64,000 bases of DNA from Paenibacillus tyrphae (lineage in GTDB: Bacteria > Bacillota > Bacilli > Paenibacillales > NBRC-103111). The position numbers and the translations under genes are program-made. The stretch covers positions 1-64,000 of the forward strand of contig NZ_JAMZAW010000036.1 in assembly GCF_024158745.1 (NCBI RefSeq), written 5' to 3'. The notes under the pieces are model-generated. The model was given only the letters and a program-made list of their open reading frames with translations. It was not told the origin of the DNA and did not search any database. Below, in pieces: positions 34,879 through 42,574 of the stretch (its first letter is position 1; every line of letters begins with the position of its first letter).

Positions 34879-36456
34879 ATGAGATCCTTTAAAGCTGTTC
34901 TTGCAAAAACGGCACTGGCGCTTTCGCTGCTCCTTCCGCTGCCGGGATGGATGGGGGACGCGCCGAAGGCGCTGGCGGAAGGGCCGACGGACCCTGCTCC
35001 GTTCCTTAATCCTACGGTTGTGAACGAGAATGCGGGCAAAAAAATTCTGTTCGACAACACGCACGGCCAGACGGCGGGGGCTGCGGACTGGGTGATTGAC
35101 GGGGGGTTCTCGGATTTCGCCAATGCGCTCGCGAACAATGGCTACTACGTCAAGGAGCTTCGCAAAACGACGCCGATCACGCTGAGCGACTTGAGCAGCT
35201 ACGACGTGTTCGTGGTCGGAGAGGCCAACATTCCTTACAAAACAAGCGAGCAGGACGCGATGGCGCAGTACGTCCGGAATGGCGGCAGCATCTTTTTCAT
35301 CGCCGACCATTATAATGCGGATCGTAACAAAAACCGCTGGGATGCCTCCGAGGTGATGAACGGCTACCGGCGGGGAGCCTGGACCGATCCGGCGAAAGGC
35401 ATGAGCGCCGAGGAACGCGCTTCCGATGCAATGCAGGGAGTGGTCAGCTCGGATTGGCTCGCCACGAATTTCGGCGTCCGTTTCCGGTACAATGCGCTGG
35501 GAAACGTTACGGCCAATCAGATCGTTTCGCCTAACCAGGCGTTCGGGATTACCCAAGGCGTCTCGGCGGTCGCGATGCATGCCGGTTCGACTCTTGCCAT
35601 CATCGATCCTATAAAGGCAAAAGGCATCGTATACCTGCCGCAGACAGACGCCGCTTGGCCGAATGCGGTGGATCAAGGCGTATACAACGGCGGCGGGACA
35701 GCGGAAGGGCCGTACGCGGCTGTCGCCAAAGTGGCTGCCGGCAAGGCAGCGTTCATTGGCGATTCGTCGCCGGTTGAGGATGCCACGCCGAAATACCGCC
35801 GCGAAGAAACGGGACAAGCCAAAACGACTTACGACGGTTTCAAGGAGCAGGACGACGGCAAACTGCTGGTTAATATCGTCAACTGGCTTGCCAAAAAAGA
35901 AAGCTACACGCAGCTTAACCAAGTCCCGAGCCTGCAGTTGGACCAACCGACTGCGCTGCTGCCGTTCGAAAACCCGGCAAGCTCGACCGAGCCGAAGCCC
36001 GAGCCGTGGTCGGCACCGGCGGCCGGGTATAAATGGTGGGACCGTTCGACGTTCAAGCCGGGATCGTACGGCACCGGATCGGTAGTCAGCAATCCGGTGT
36101 ACAGCTTCGTCAAGCAGGAGCCGCTCCCGAACGCCAAAGAGTTTCAGATTCGTGTCGTCGTGGACAATTTGGCTCCCGGGACGACGGTGTCGAACTTAAA
36201 CCTGGGCATTTATGTGTCCGGCGGCACCCAAGTGGCGAAGATCCGCAATGCGGACGGCTCGTGGCCGGCGGGCTACGGCTACAGCTCGAATTTCTCGCTT
36301 ACGGCCAACAGTCAAGGAAAGGCTACGATAGATTTGACGGTTCAGATTAAGCCGGGAACGAGCGGTTCGGCAAACCTCCGGCTCAAACAAGCGAGCAACA
36401 ACTTGAAGACGGAAGCGGTCACCATCTCGAATGTACCTGCACAGCCGCTGCCTTAA
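34879..36456 (+). CDS. Secreted class I glutamine amidotransferase-like protein with C-terminal beta domain
   Basis: The 525-residue precursor has a signal peptide (hydrophobic 8-33, ALAEG). Residues about 55-350 resemble the DUF4350/ThuA-like amidotransferase fold: KILFDNTHGQTAGAADWVIDGGFSDFANAL, a strand with SYDVFVVGEANIPYK, YVRNGGSIFFIADHYN and AFIGDSSPVEDATPK. The final 120 residues form a beta-rich domain (LAPGTTVSNLNLGIYV), perhaps for carbohydrate or DNA binding. The classical Cys nucleophile is not evident. Function unknown. It has a dedicated strong bidirectional terminator. Confidence 0.7.
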   Translation: MRSFKAVLAKTALALSLLLPLPGWMGDAPKALAEGPTDPAPFLNPTVVNENAGKKILFDNTHGQTAGAADWVIDGGFSDFANALANNGYYVKELRKTTPITLSDLSSYDVFVVGEANIPYKTSEQDAMAQYVRNGGSIFFIADHYNADRNKNRWDASEVMNGYRRGAWTDPAKGMSAEERASDAMQGVVSSDWLATNFGVRFRYNALGNVTANQIVSPNQAFGITQGVSAVAMHAGSTLAIIDPIKAKGIVYLPQTDAAWPNAVDQGVYNGGGTAEGPYAAVAKVAAGKAAFIGDSSPVEDATPKYRREETGQAKTTYDGFKEQDDGKLLVNIVNWLAKKESYTQLNQVPSLQLDQPTALLPFENPASSTEPKPEPWSAPAAGYKWWDRSTFKPGSYGTGSVVSNPVYSFVKQEPLPNAKEFQIRVVVDNLAPGTTVSNLNLGIYVSGGTQVAKIRNADGSWPAGYGYSSNFSLTANSQGKATIDLTVQIKPGTSGSANLRLKQASNNLKTEAVTISNVPAQPLP

Positions 36457-36503
36457 AGCTTGGCGTTCCCGCAGCTTAACCGAACGCAAGAACCTCTGAT
36501 GAA

Positions 36504-36566
36504 AAAAAGCACTCTTCGCCCGCCGGCGGCGCCATGCGCGTCGTACGGGACGAAGAGTGCTTTTTG
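36504..36566. terminator. Bidirectional terminator between convergent genes
   Basis: AAAAAGCACTCTTCG (36504-36518) pairs perfectly with CGAAGAGTGCTTTTT (36551-36565) around a GC-rich loop. It serves the secreted protein gene and the TerC gene. Confidence 0.9.
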
Positions 36567-36567
36567 T

Positions 36568-37269
36568 TTAGGAAACGGCGTGCTTTTCCGCTTCTTTTTT
36601 GGCGTGTTCGCGTTCCTGCCTCCGGCTGGCCAGCTTGCCGACCACGACGACCAGCACAGCCAATCCGATGGGCAGCACATAGTGACCGGCTGGGAAGGTT
36701 GTCTCGATCCAATGACCGACGGCTTTGTCGCTAAGCGTCATTTCCCCCGCCGTATAGCCGAGCAGCGCCGCTCCGAGCAGAACGATGACAGGAAAACGGT
36801 TCATAAGGCGCATCAGCAGCTGGCTTCCCCAAACGATCAGCGGAATGCTGATGGCCAGTCCCACGACGATCAGCAGCAGGTTTCCGCCGGCGGCACCAGC
36901 CACCGCAAGCACGTTATCGAGACTCATGACCAAATCGGCGACGATGATCGTCTGGATCGCTTCTCCGATCTTGCTGCTGGATTTCAAGGTTTCGGCGTTA
37001 TCTTCGCCCTTCAGCAATTTCACGGCGATATACAGGAGCAGCAGCGCTCCGGCCACTTGCACGAACGGAACTTTTAGCAGCCAGACGGCTACGAAGGTGA
37101 GAACGATCCGCAGCAAAATCGCTCCGAAGCTCCCCCAGAATATGGCTTTTTTCTGTTGCTCAGCTGGCAAATTGCGGCAGGCCAAAGCAATGACGACGGC
37201 ATTGTCTCCGCTAAGCACGATGTTGATCAGAATTAATTTTAGCAGCCCGACTAGCAAATCGCCTTCCAT
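36568..37269 (-). CDS. TerC-family integral membrane protein
   Basis: The 233-residue protein (YjbE/YceF-like) has seven predicted helices. The hallmark LSGDNAVVIALACRNLP near residue 19 and DLVMSLDNVLAVAG near 113 carry the paired Asp-Asn motifs typical of TerC. Relatives export manganese, for example loading extracytoplasmic enzymes. The C-terminus is a charged tail (SRRQEREHAKKEAEKH). GGAAGGAG precedes the ATG. Upstream I looked for a yybP-ykoY manganese riboswitch, often found before such genes, and did not find its consensus. Confidence 0.88.
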   Translation of the reverse strand: MEGDLLVGLLKLILINIVLSGDNAVVIALACRNLPAEQQKKAIFWGSFGAILLRIVLTFVAVWLLKVPFVQVAGALLLLYIAVKLLKGEDNAETLKSSSKIGEAIQTIIVADLVMSLDNVLAVAGAAGGNLLLIVVGLAISIPLIVWGSQLLMRLMNRFPVIVLLGAALLGYTAGEMTLSDKAVGHWIETTFPAGHYVLPIGLAVLVVVVGKLASRRQEREHAKKEAEKHAVS

Positions 37270-37507
37270 ACGCAGACTCCTTCCACTTGCCTCAGTTTGC
37301 AGTGCTTGAACTAGTCTATCATACTACTAATTCCTTTAATATAAAATGATTTAAGAATAAAACAACAAGTAGCGTCACGAGCCGTTCCCCAAAAACCTGA
37401 ATAAAAGCCAAAAACAGATGAGAATATTCCATGTTCGGGTGTTTCCGCTTCCATATATAATGTAGGCGAGATTAGTAAGCCGACAGCATAAGAGAGGGGC
37501 GGAATCG

Positions 37508-38647
37508 ATGAGGGAGCTTGGAAAAGCGGAAGAACTGTGGAAGCAATTTGGCGGAGCTGCGTCGCTCTTCGAGCGGGATTGGGTGATGAAGCATGCGGAG
37601 GCTGCAATGCGGACAAGGCCCGTCGCGATAACGGATCGGCCGGCGCCGCTGAGCGAAGGAGGCCCTCACGATTATTATTCCAACGGCGATTATTGGTGGC
37701 CGAATCCGGATACGCCGGACGGATTGCCCTATATCCGGCGGGACGGGGAGAGCAATCCGGGCAATTTTGACAGCCACCGGCATCTTCTCCGCAGCATGCG
37801 GACGCACACGGCGCATTTGGCTGCGGCCTATAAGCTGACAGGGGGAGAGGCCTATGCGGAAAAGGCGGTGTCCTTTTTGCGCACCTTCTTTGCGGACGAT
37901 GCGACCCGGATGAACCCGCACTTGGCGTACGCTCAAGCGATTCCGGGCATTTGCGCGGGGCGAGGCATCGGTATTATCGATACGCTGCATTTGATCGACG
38001 TGCCTGTCGCGATTGAGGCGTTGAGAGACTCACCGCATTTGACGCCGGAGCTGTATGAAGAGCTGCGGCGCTGGTTCGCCGATTACTTGCACTGGATGCG
38101 TACGCATGAGAACGGAATCGAAGAAATGAACGAGGGTAACAACCACGGCATTTGCTGGTTTGTGCAGGCGGCCGTGTTCGCACGGTTTACGGGCGACGGG
38201 GAGATGCTGCGCTTTTGCCGCCAACGTTACAAGGAGTCGTTGCTGCCGGAGCAAATGGCTATGGACGGGAGCTTTCCCCGCGAGCTCGTCCGCACGAAGC
38301 CTTACGGCTACTCGATCTTCGCGCTCGACAACTTGACGACCTTGTGCCACGTATTAACAACGCCGGAGGACGATCTATGGCGCTTTGAGCTATCGGACGG
38401 CCGGGGGATCCGGCGGGGCTTCGAATATTTGTTTCCGTACCTGGCCGACAAAAGCGCATGGCCGCTTCCCACGGATGTGGAGCATGACGAAGGCTGGCCG
38501 GCGAAGGTGTCGTCGCTGCTGCTTGCAGGACTTGCGTTGGGGCGGCCGGAGTACGTCGAGCTGTGGCGGCGGCTGGACTCCGACCCGGCCGATCCCGAGG
38601 TGCGGCGCAATATCGCGATTCGCCAGCCGCTGCTTTGGTTAAAGTAG
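37508..38647 (+). CDS. Alginate-lyase-family (alpha/alpha-barrel) protein, probably cytoplasmic
   Basis: The 379-residue protein matches the alginate_lyase (PF05426) toroid fold. Conserved features include GGPHDYYSNGDYWWPNPD near residue 52, SHRHLLRSMRTHTAHLAAAY near 90 and EEMNEGNNHGICWFVQ near 200, with the Asn-His pair typical of the catalytic site. There is no signal peptide, so it would act inside the cell on imported uronate oligosaccharides. The nearest characterised homologues are lyases of PL5/PL38 type; the substrate here is open. A TATAAT at 37456 provides a -10. Monocistronic. Confidence 0.8.
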   Translation: MRELGKAEELWKQFGGAASLFERDWVMKHAEAAMRTRPVAITDRPAPLSEGGPHDYYSNGDYWWPNPDTPDGLPYIRRDGESNPGNFDSHRHLLRSMRTHTAHLAAAYKLTGGEAYAEKAVSFLRTFFADDATRMNPHLAYAQAIPGICAGRGIGIIDTLHLIDVPVAIEALRDSPHLTPELYEELRRWFADYLHWMRTHENGIEEMNEGNNHGICWFVQAAVFARFTGDGEMLRFCRQRYKESLLPEQMAMDGSFPRELVRTKPYGYSIFALDNLTTLCHVLTTPEDDLWRFELSDGRGIRRGFEYLFPYLADKSAWPLPTDVEHDEGWPAKVSSLLLAGLALGRPEYVELWRRLDSDPADPEVRRNIAIRQPLLWLK

Positions 38648-38656
38648 CGCAAATAC

Positions 38657-38700
38657 GAAAAAAGGACCGGGCTTCCTTGGAAGAAGCTCCGATCCTTATT
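38657..38700 (-). terminator. Terminator for the clpP operon (minus strand)
   Basis: Read on the minus strand, AAGGATCGGAGCTTC pairs with GAAGCCCGGTCCTT with two mismatches, followed by TTTTTTCG. Confidence 0.75.
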
Positions 38701-38712
38701 CGCTGCCTTAAT

Positions 38713-39291
38713 TTAAGGCTGCATGACCTTATCGATCAAGCCGTAAGTCACCGCATCGTCCGCGGACAGGAAGTAATCGCGGTCCATATCCCGCGCCACC
38801 TTCTCCAGCGGCTGGCCCGAGCGCTCGGAGACGATCCGGTTTAGCCGATCCCGGGTATCGAGGATGCGGTCGGCATGAATTTTCATATCGGACGCTTGCC
38901 CCTTCATCCCGCCCCATGGCTGATGAATCATGACTTCGGCGTTAGGCAGCGCATACCGCTTGCCTTTGGCTCCGGCGACGAGCAGAACGGCGGCGAAGGA
39001 GGCGGCGAAGCCAACGCAGATGGTCGACACATCGGGTTTGATGAACTGCATCGTATCGTAAATCGCGAAGCCTGCGGTGGTCGAGCCGCCGGGCGAATTG
39101 ATGTAAAGATGAATGTCTTTCTCGGGGTCCTCTGCCGACAGCAGCAGCAGCTGAGCGGTGATCGAGTTGGCGACTTGATCGTCGATCTCGCTTCCGAGAA
39201 AGACGATGCGGTCTTTCAGCAAGCGGGAGTAAATATCGTAGGAACGTTCCCCGCGGCCGGTTTGTTCCACGACGACCGGTACATAGTTCAT
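38713..39291 (-). CDS. clpP: ClpP-type ATP-dependent protease subunit (paralogue)
   Basis: The 192-residue product has ClpP size and an intact triad: Ser in [12 protein letters not shown], His in [10 protein letters not shown] and Asp in [11 protein letters not shown]. The usual MAASMGAFLLAAG around the serine is altered to [13 protein letters not shown] and the WGG loop differs from LGG, so it is probably a paralogue and not the housekeeping ClpP. It would form a tetradecameric chamber fed by a Clp ATPase, none of which is nearby. The start ATG 39291 has AAGGAGG nine bases away. It is the third gene of an operon after an ArsR-like regulator and a small unknown protein. Confidence 0.88.
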   Translation of the reverse strand: MNYVPVVVEQTGRGERSYDIYSRLLKDRIVFLGSEIDDQVANSITAQLLLLSAEDPEKDIHLYINSPGGSTTAGFAIYDTMQFIKPDVSTICVGFAASFAAVLLVAGAKGKRYALPNAEVMIHQPWGGMKGQASDMKIHADRILDTRDRLNRIVSERSGQPLEKVARDMDRDYFLSADDAVTYGLIDKVMQP

Positions 39292-39323
39292 GCTTGATGC
39301 CCTCCTTGTGTGGCTCAGACCGC

Positions 39324-39650
39324 TCAGGCGGCCAGCGCTTGAATATTCGTGCCTCCACGGCTCAGGCCGCGTTGGCTGCGTGCAGTAAAGCCCGAGGAGA
39401 CCATGATGAGCACTTCCTCGGCGCCGGGCTCTCCGGTTCGCGAAGACAGCGTCCAGCGAGTCACGGTCGCTTCCGAGCGATCGTTTCCGGCCTGCCGATA
39501 GTCGTCCAAGTGCGTCACCTGCCGGCGGCCTCGTTCGGCTTCCCGGTCCCTTTGCGGCTCCGACCACTGCCACACGACGGCCGGGGAGTTTTCTCCGCCG
39601 GCTTCGGCAGCACTGTTCTGCTTTGCTTCGTGCTCTCGTTCGCGTTCCAT
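39324..39650 (-). CDS. Small hypothetical protein in the clpP operon
   Basis: The 108-residue frame begins at an ATG overlapping the stop of the ArsR-like gene (TAATG), which suggests translational coupling. The N-terminal half is very charged (Glu/Arg rich, [11 protein letters not shown]) and the C-terminus ends in [10 protein letters not shown]. No domain is recognised, no membrane segment is present, and there are no cysteines. It could be an adaptor or a ClpP substrate, but that is speculation. The region could also be merely open; coupling and operon position are the only support. Confidence 0.5.
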   Translation of the reverse strand: MEREREHEAKQNSAAEAGGENSPAVVWQWSEPQRDREAERGRRQVTHLDDYRQAGNDRSEATVTRWTLSSRTGEPGAEEVLIMVSSGFTARSQRGLSRGGTNIQALAA

Positions 39651-40261
39651 TATGCATTCCCTCCCGAGGATTGATCGATTTGCGGATATACGGCCAGCAC
39701 GACGTGATACGGGTCTGCCGGTTCCGCTTCGTTCGCCGGTTTGCGGTACTTGGCGGTCAACTGCCGGACAAGGGCGGCGTACTCCTCGACAAAAGCTTGC
39801 CGCTCCTCCGCATCCCGGAGAGAGACTTGAAATTGCAGCGACGCGCTTGGAATGTCCTGACCTTCGTCCGAATGCTCCATCAGGAGCAGCGCATCCTGCT
39901 TGATGCGCTCCGCCGTTTGAACCAGATGGGACAACGAGCCTTGGTCCTTGAGGCGGCGGACCGTTTCCGGCTTCATTCCCAATTGATCCGACAGGATGAA
40001 CGTCTTGGCGACGGCTTGATAAAGCACCTCGACCAGGTTGCGTACCTGCCTCGTACCGACCCGGCGCACGAGCCCGGCTTTCTCCAGCGCCTTCAAGTGA
40101 TAGTTGATCCGCTGCGGCGCTTCGCCGATCGCCCGGGCCACTTCCGCCGCGGAAGCGGGTGCCGCCAGCCGGGCGGCAATATCCGCCCGCAGCGGATTGA
40201 GCAGCACCATGGCTTGCTCCGGGGCTTCAATCCGCAGGCTTTCCAATATGTCTTCGGTCAC
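39650..40261 (-). CDS. ArsR-like winged-helix transcriptional regulator
   Basis: The 203-residue regulator has a winged helix at residues 15-75 ([47 protein letters not shown], in separate helices). A roughly 120-residue ligand or oligomerisation domain follows. No metal-binding CxC motif is apparent, so it is not a classical metal sensor. The start is GTG 40261 after GGAGATGAA. The palindrome TACGTAA-N10-TTACGTA sits over its own -10 element, which suggests autorepression and control of the downstream clpP paralogue. Confidence 0.82.
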   Translation of the reverse strand: MTEDILESLRIEAPEQAMVLLNPLRADIAARLAAPASAAEVARAIGEAPQRINYHLKALEKAGLVRRVGTRQVRNLVEVLYQAVAKTFILSDQLGMKPETVRRLKDQGSLSHLVQTAERIKQDALLLMEHSDEGQDIPSASLQFQVSLRDAEERQAFVEEYAALVRQLTAKYRKPANEAEPADPYHVVLAVYPQIDQSSGGNA

Positions 40262-40291
40262 AGTGGTTCATCTCCGTAAAACAGTATTTGC

Positions 40292-40331
40292 TACGTAAAA
40301 ATATATTATTACGTAACTTAGTCGTTGTCAA
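40292..40331 (-). promoter_or_regulatory. Promoter and palindromic operator of the ArsR-clpP operon
   Basis: On the minus strand TTGACA (40331-40326), exactly 17 bases, TAATAT (40308-40303). The perfect inverted repeat TACGTAA (40292-40298) / TTACGTA (40309-40315) brackets the -10 element, so a bound dimer would block polymerase. Confidence 0.82.
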
Positions 40332-40602
40332 TGGGCTCGGAAATTATCCCTCGGCAGCAGCGGAGCATGGGAAGGAAAAGCAAAAGAGCGATACATGATC
40401 TTAAAACTCCGTAATCATTTGCGTTTCGATTCCGTTTAAGATGAGCTTAGAGCAAAAGGAAAGTCAAGATGCGCCGCAACTTTAATGAACGAGCCGCCGT
40501 GCAAACATATCATCGTTGGCGTATACCCTGGGCGATTCGAAATGTGTCTGGCGCGCGAACCGGAAGCGGGATTGGTTCACGCCTAAACAAAGGAGGGCTT
40601 CC
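40332..40602. other. Intergenic region between divergent regulators
   Basis: It holds the promoter region of the AraC gene. I see no riboswitch, RNA gene or catabolite-response consensus. The frame running in from 40516 has no ribosome site until ATG 40603. Confidence 0.4.
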
Positions 40603-41469
40603 ATGAACGGGGTCGATGTGACGCATAACGAGTTGAGGGACGCCGGGCTTCGGGCAACCGGGTTCTACGGCTTTGGCGGCGGATGCCAGAACGAAGTGAC
40701 TTCCGGCAAGAAGGACGGCGAGGCGTATTTATTGCTGTTGGCATTGAAAGGCCGCGGAGAACTGCGGATGGATGCGGAATCGTTCGTTGTTCTCTCCGGC
40801 TACTATTATCTCGTCCCTCCGGAATACGGTTGTAAGCTCGCGTTGTCGACGGAAGGGCGGGCGCTCGGCGTCCAGTTCGAGCTGCGCGACGACGGTTTGG
40901 AGCGGATCGTCCGGGCCATGCCGCGGATGGGAGCTTGCGGCTCGGCCACGGTATCCAACATCGAATATTGGCTGCAAGCGGGAGGATTGCCGGGCGATGC
41001 GGCCGATCCTCTGGCGTCCTACCGGATGGACGCGGCGGTCAAGACGGTGCTGCTTACCTTGGCGCGGTTGGGCACGGAGCGGAGGCCGTTGACTCACGAG
41101 GTTCGCTGCGGACAAGTTTTATCCGGTGGCGGTCCGTTTCCGATGGCCGATTACATCCGGAATCATTATGCGGCCAAAGTCACGCTTGACGATATGGCCA
41201 AGCGCTTCGGTTTCCACCCGCATTACATCATACGGATGTTCAACCGGCGGCTCGGGATGAGCCCGATTCAATATTTGCAGGAAGTGCGGCTGCTCAAAGC
41301 GATGGAGCTGCTCGAAACGACGAGCATGACCGTGACGGAAATCAGCGAAAGCGTAGGCTGGACGACGTCCTACTTTTCCCGGCTGTTTCATGAGCGTAAA
41401 GGCGAGTCGCCTTCGCAATTCAGGAAAAAGAAAATGAAGTCCCCAGTTACCGCCATGAAGCATTTTTAA
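40603..41469 (+). CDS. AraC-family transcriptional regulator of the glycosidase cluster
   Basis: From ATG 40603 (AAGGAGG seven bases upstream) the protein has 288 residues. The N-terminal part is a cupin-like sensor (LLLALKGRGELRMDAESFVVLSGYYYLVPP). The C-terminal AraC domain has two HTH motifs: VTLDDMAKRFGFHPHYIIRMFNRRLGMSPIQY and MTVTEISESVGWTTSYFSRLFHERKGESPSQF. It lies 43 bases before two glycosidase genes and most likely activates them in response to a sugar. The ligand is unknown. Confidence 0.9.
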   Translation: MNGVDVTHNELRDAGLRATGFYGFGGGCQNEVTSGKKDGEAYLLLLALKGRGELRMDAESFVVLSGYYYLVPPEYGCKLALSTEGRALGVQFELRDDGLERIVRAMPRMGACGSATVSNIEYWLQAGGLPGDAADPLASYRMDAAVKTVLLTLARLGTERRPLTHEVRCGQVLSGGGPFPMADYIRNHYAAKVTLDDMAKRFGFHPHYIIRMFNRRLGMSPIQYLQEVRLLKAMELLETTSMTVTEISESVGWTTSYFSRLFHERKGESPSQFRKKKMKSPVTAMKHF

Positions 41470-41512
41470 CGACTCTAAACAATCTAACTTCGAGAAAAGA
41501 GAGGCGAATGGG

Positions 41513-42532
41513 ATGAAATGGGAAATGCTTCCGGCGCCGCGACAAGGCGGTTTCCGGATGGAAGGGTATTGGGTATGGTGCGGCTCCGTCGTGCAAGGAG
41601 AGGACGGAAAATATCACATGTTCGCTTCGCGCTGGCCGAAGTCGCTGCCGATGCATCCGGGCTGGCTTCTGCAATCCGAGGTGGTCCGTGCCGTGTCGGA
41701 TACGCCGGAAGGGCCGTATGCTTTTCAGGAAGTTGTGCTGCCGGCCCGCGGCGCCCAATATTGGGACGGGCGTAGTACGCACAATCCCCACATCGTGAAG
41801 CATAAAGACCGGTACATGCTGTTTTATATGGGCTCGACGCATCCGCTCAGCGAGCCCGAGCTGGAAACGTTCGAAGGCATGAACGATCCCCGGACCATCG
41901 TGGCTCGGGCGAACAAACGCATCGGCCTCGCCACGGCGCCCAGCGTGTTCGGTCCGTGGACCCGGCAGGACGCTCCGATTCTCGGCGTGCGGCCCGGCAA
42001 ATTCGACAGCTTCCTGACGTCGAATCCGGCGCCGAGCGTCGGCGAGGACGGCTCCGTGCTGCTGATCTATAAAGCGCGCCGGTATGAAGGCAGCGTGCAC
42101 GGCAAAATGACTATCGGCGCGGCAGCGGCCGATCATTACGAAGGCCCGTACCGGGTGCTGCAGGAAACGCCGGTTTTTCCGCCGGAGCGGTTCCATCTCG
42201 AAGATCCGTTTATTTGGCGGACCGAGAACGGCTATGAATTGGTTGCCAAAGATATGGAGGGCACCGTCTGCGGCGAAAAATACGGCGGCATCCGCGCGTA
42301 TTCACGGGATGGGCTGAACTGGGAAGTAAGCGAGGAGCCCCAAGCTTACTCGCGTACCGTTGTTTGGGATGACTGGACGGTGACGACGCTCGGCAATCTG
42401 GAGCGGCCGTTTCTGCTTTTTGATGCGAACGGCAGGCCCACGCATCTGTTTGCAGCGGTATCGGACGGCGTGAAAGGTTTTTCGGATTGCAGCAACACTT
42501 GGAACCAGGTATTTCCCTTAAAGATGAAATAA
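41513..42532 (+). CDS. Five-bladed beta-propeller glycoside hydrolase (GH43/GH117-like)
   Basis: The 339-residue protein has repeated propeller strands typical of clan GH-F/GH-J and related families: GSVVQGEDGKYHMFASRWP, HNPHIVKHKDRYMLFYMGS, ADHYEGPYRVLQETPVF and LEDPFIWRTENGYELVAKDM. No signal peptide is visible. The acidic residues of the LEDPF and HNPH blades are candidates for catalysis. It may hydrolyse a plant or algal oligosaccharide in the cytoplasm. It is followed 42 bases later by a GH31 glycosidase. The exact GH family is uncertain. Confidence 0.75.
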   Translation: MKWEMLPAPRQGGFRMEGYWVWCGSVVQGEDGKYHMFASRWPKSLPMHPGWLLQSEVVRAVSDTPEGPYAFQEVVLPARGAQYWDGRSTHNPHIVKHKDRYMLFYMGSTHPLSEPELETFEGMNDPRTIVARANKRIGLATAPSVFGPWTRQDAPILGVRPGKFDSFLTSNPAPSVGEDGSVLLIYKARRYEGSVHGKMTIGAAAADHYEGPYRVLQETPVFPPERFHLEDPFIWRTENGYELVAKDMEGTVCGEKYGGIRAYSRDGLNWEVSEEPQAYSRTVVWDDWTVTTLGNLERPFLLFDANGRPTHLFAAVSDGVKGFSDCSNTWNQVFPLKMK

Positions 42533-42574
42533 GCGGTCATTATGCGTAAAAATTGGTCCAAAGGGGAGAAGCAA

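Noticed and set aside
37270-37507. Possible yybP-ykoY manganese riboswitch before terC
   Set aside because: The expected conserved purine-rich loops are not present in the gap.
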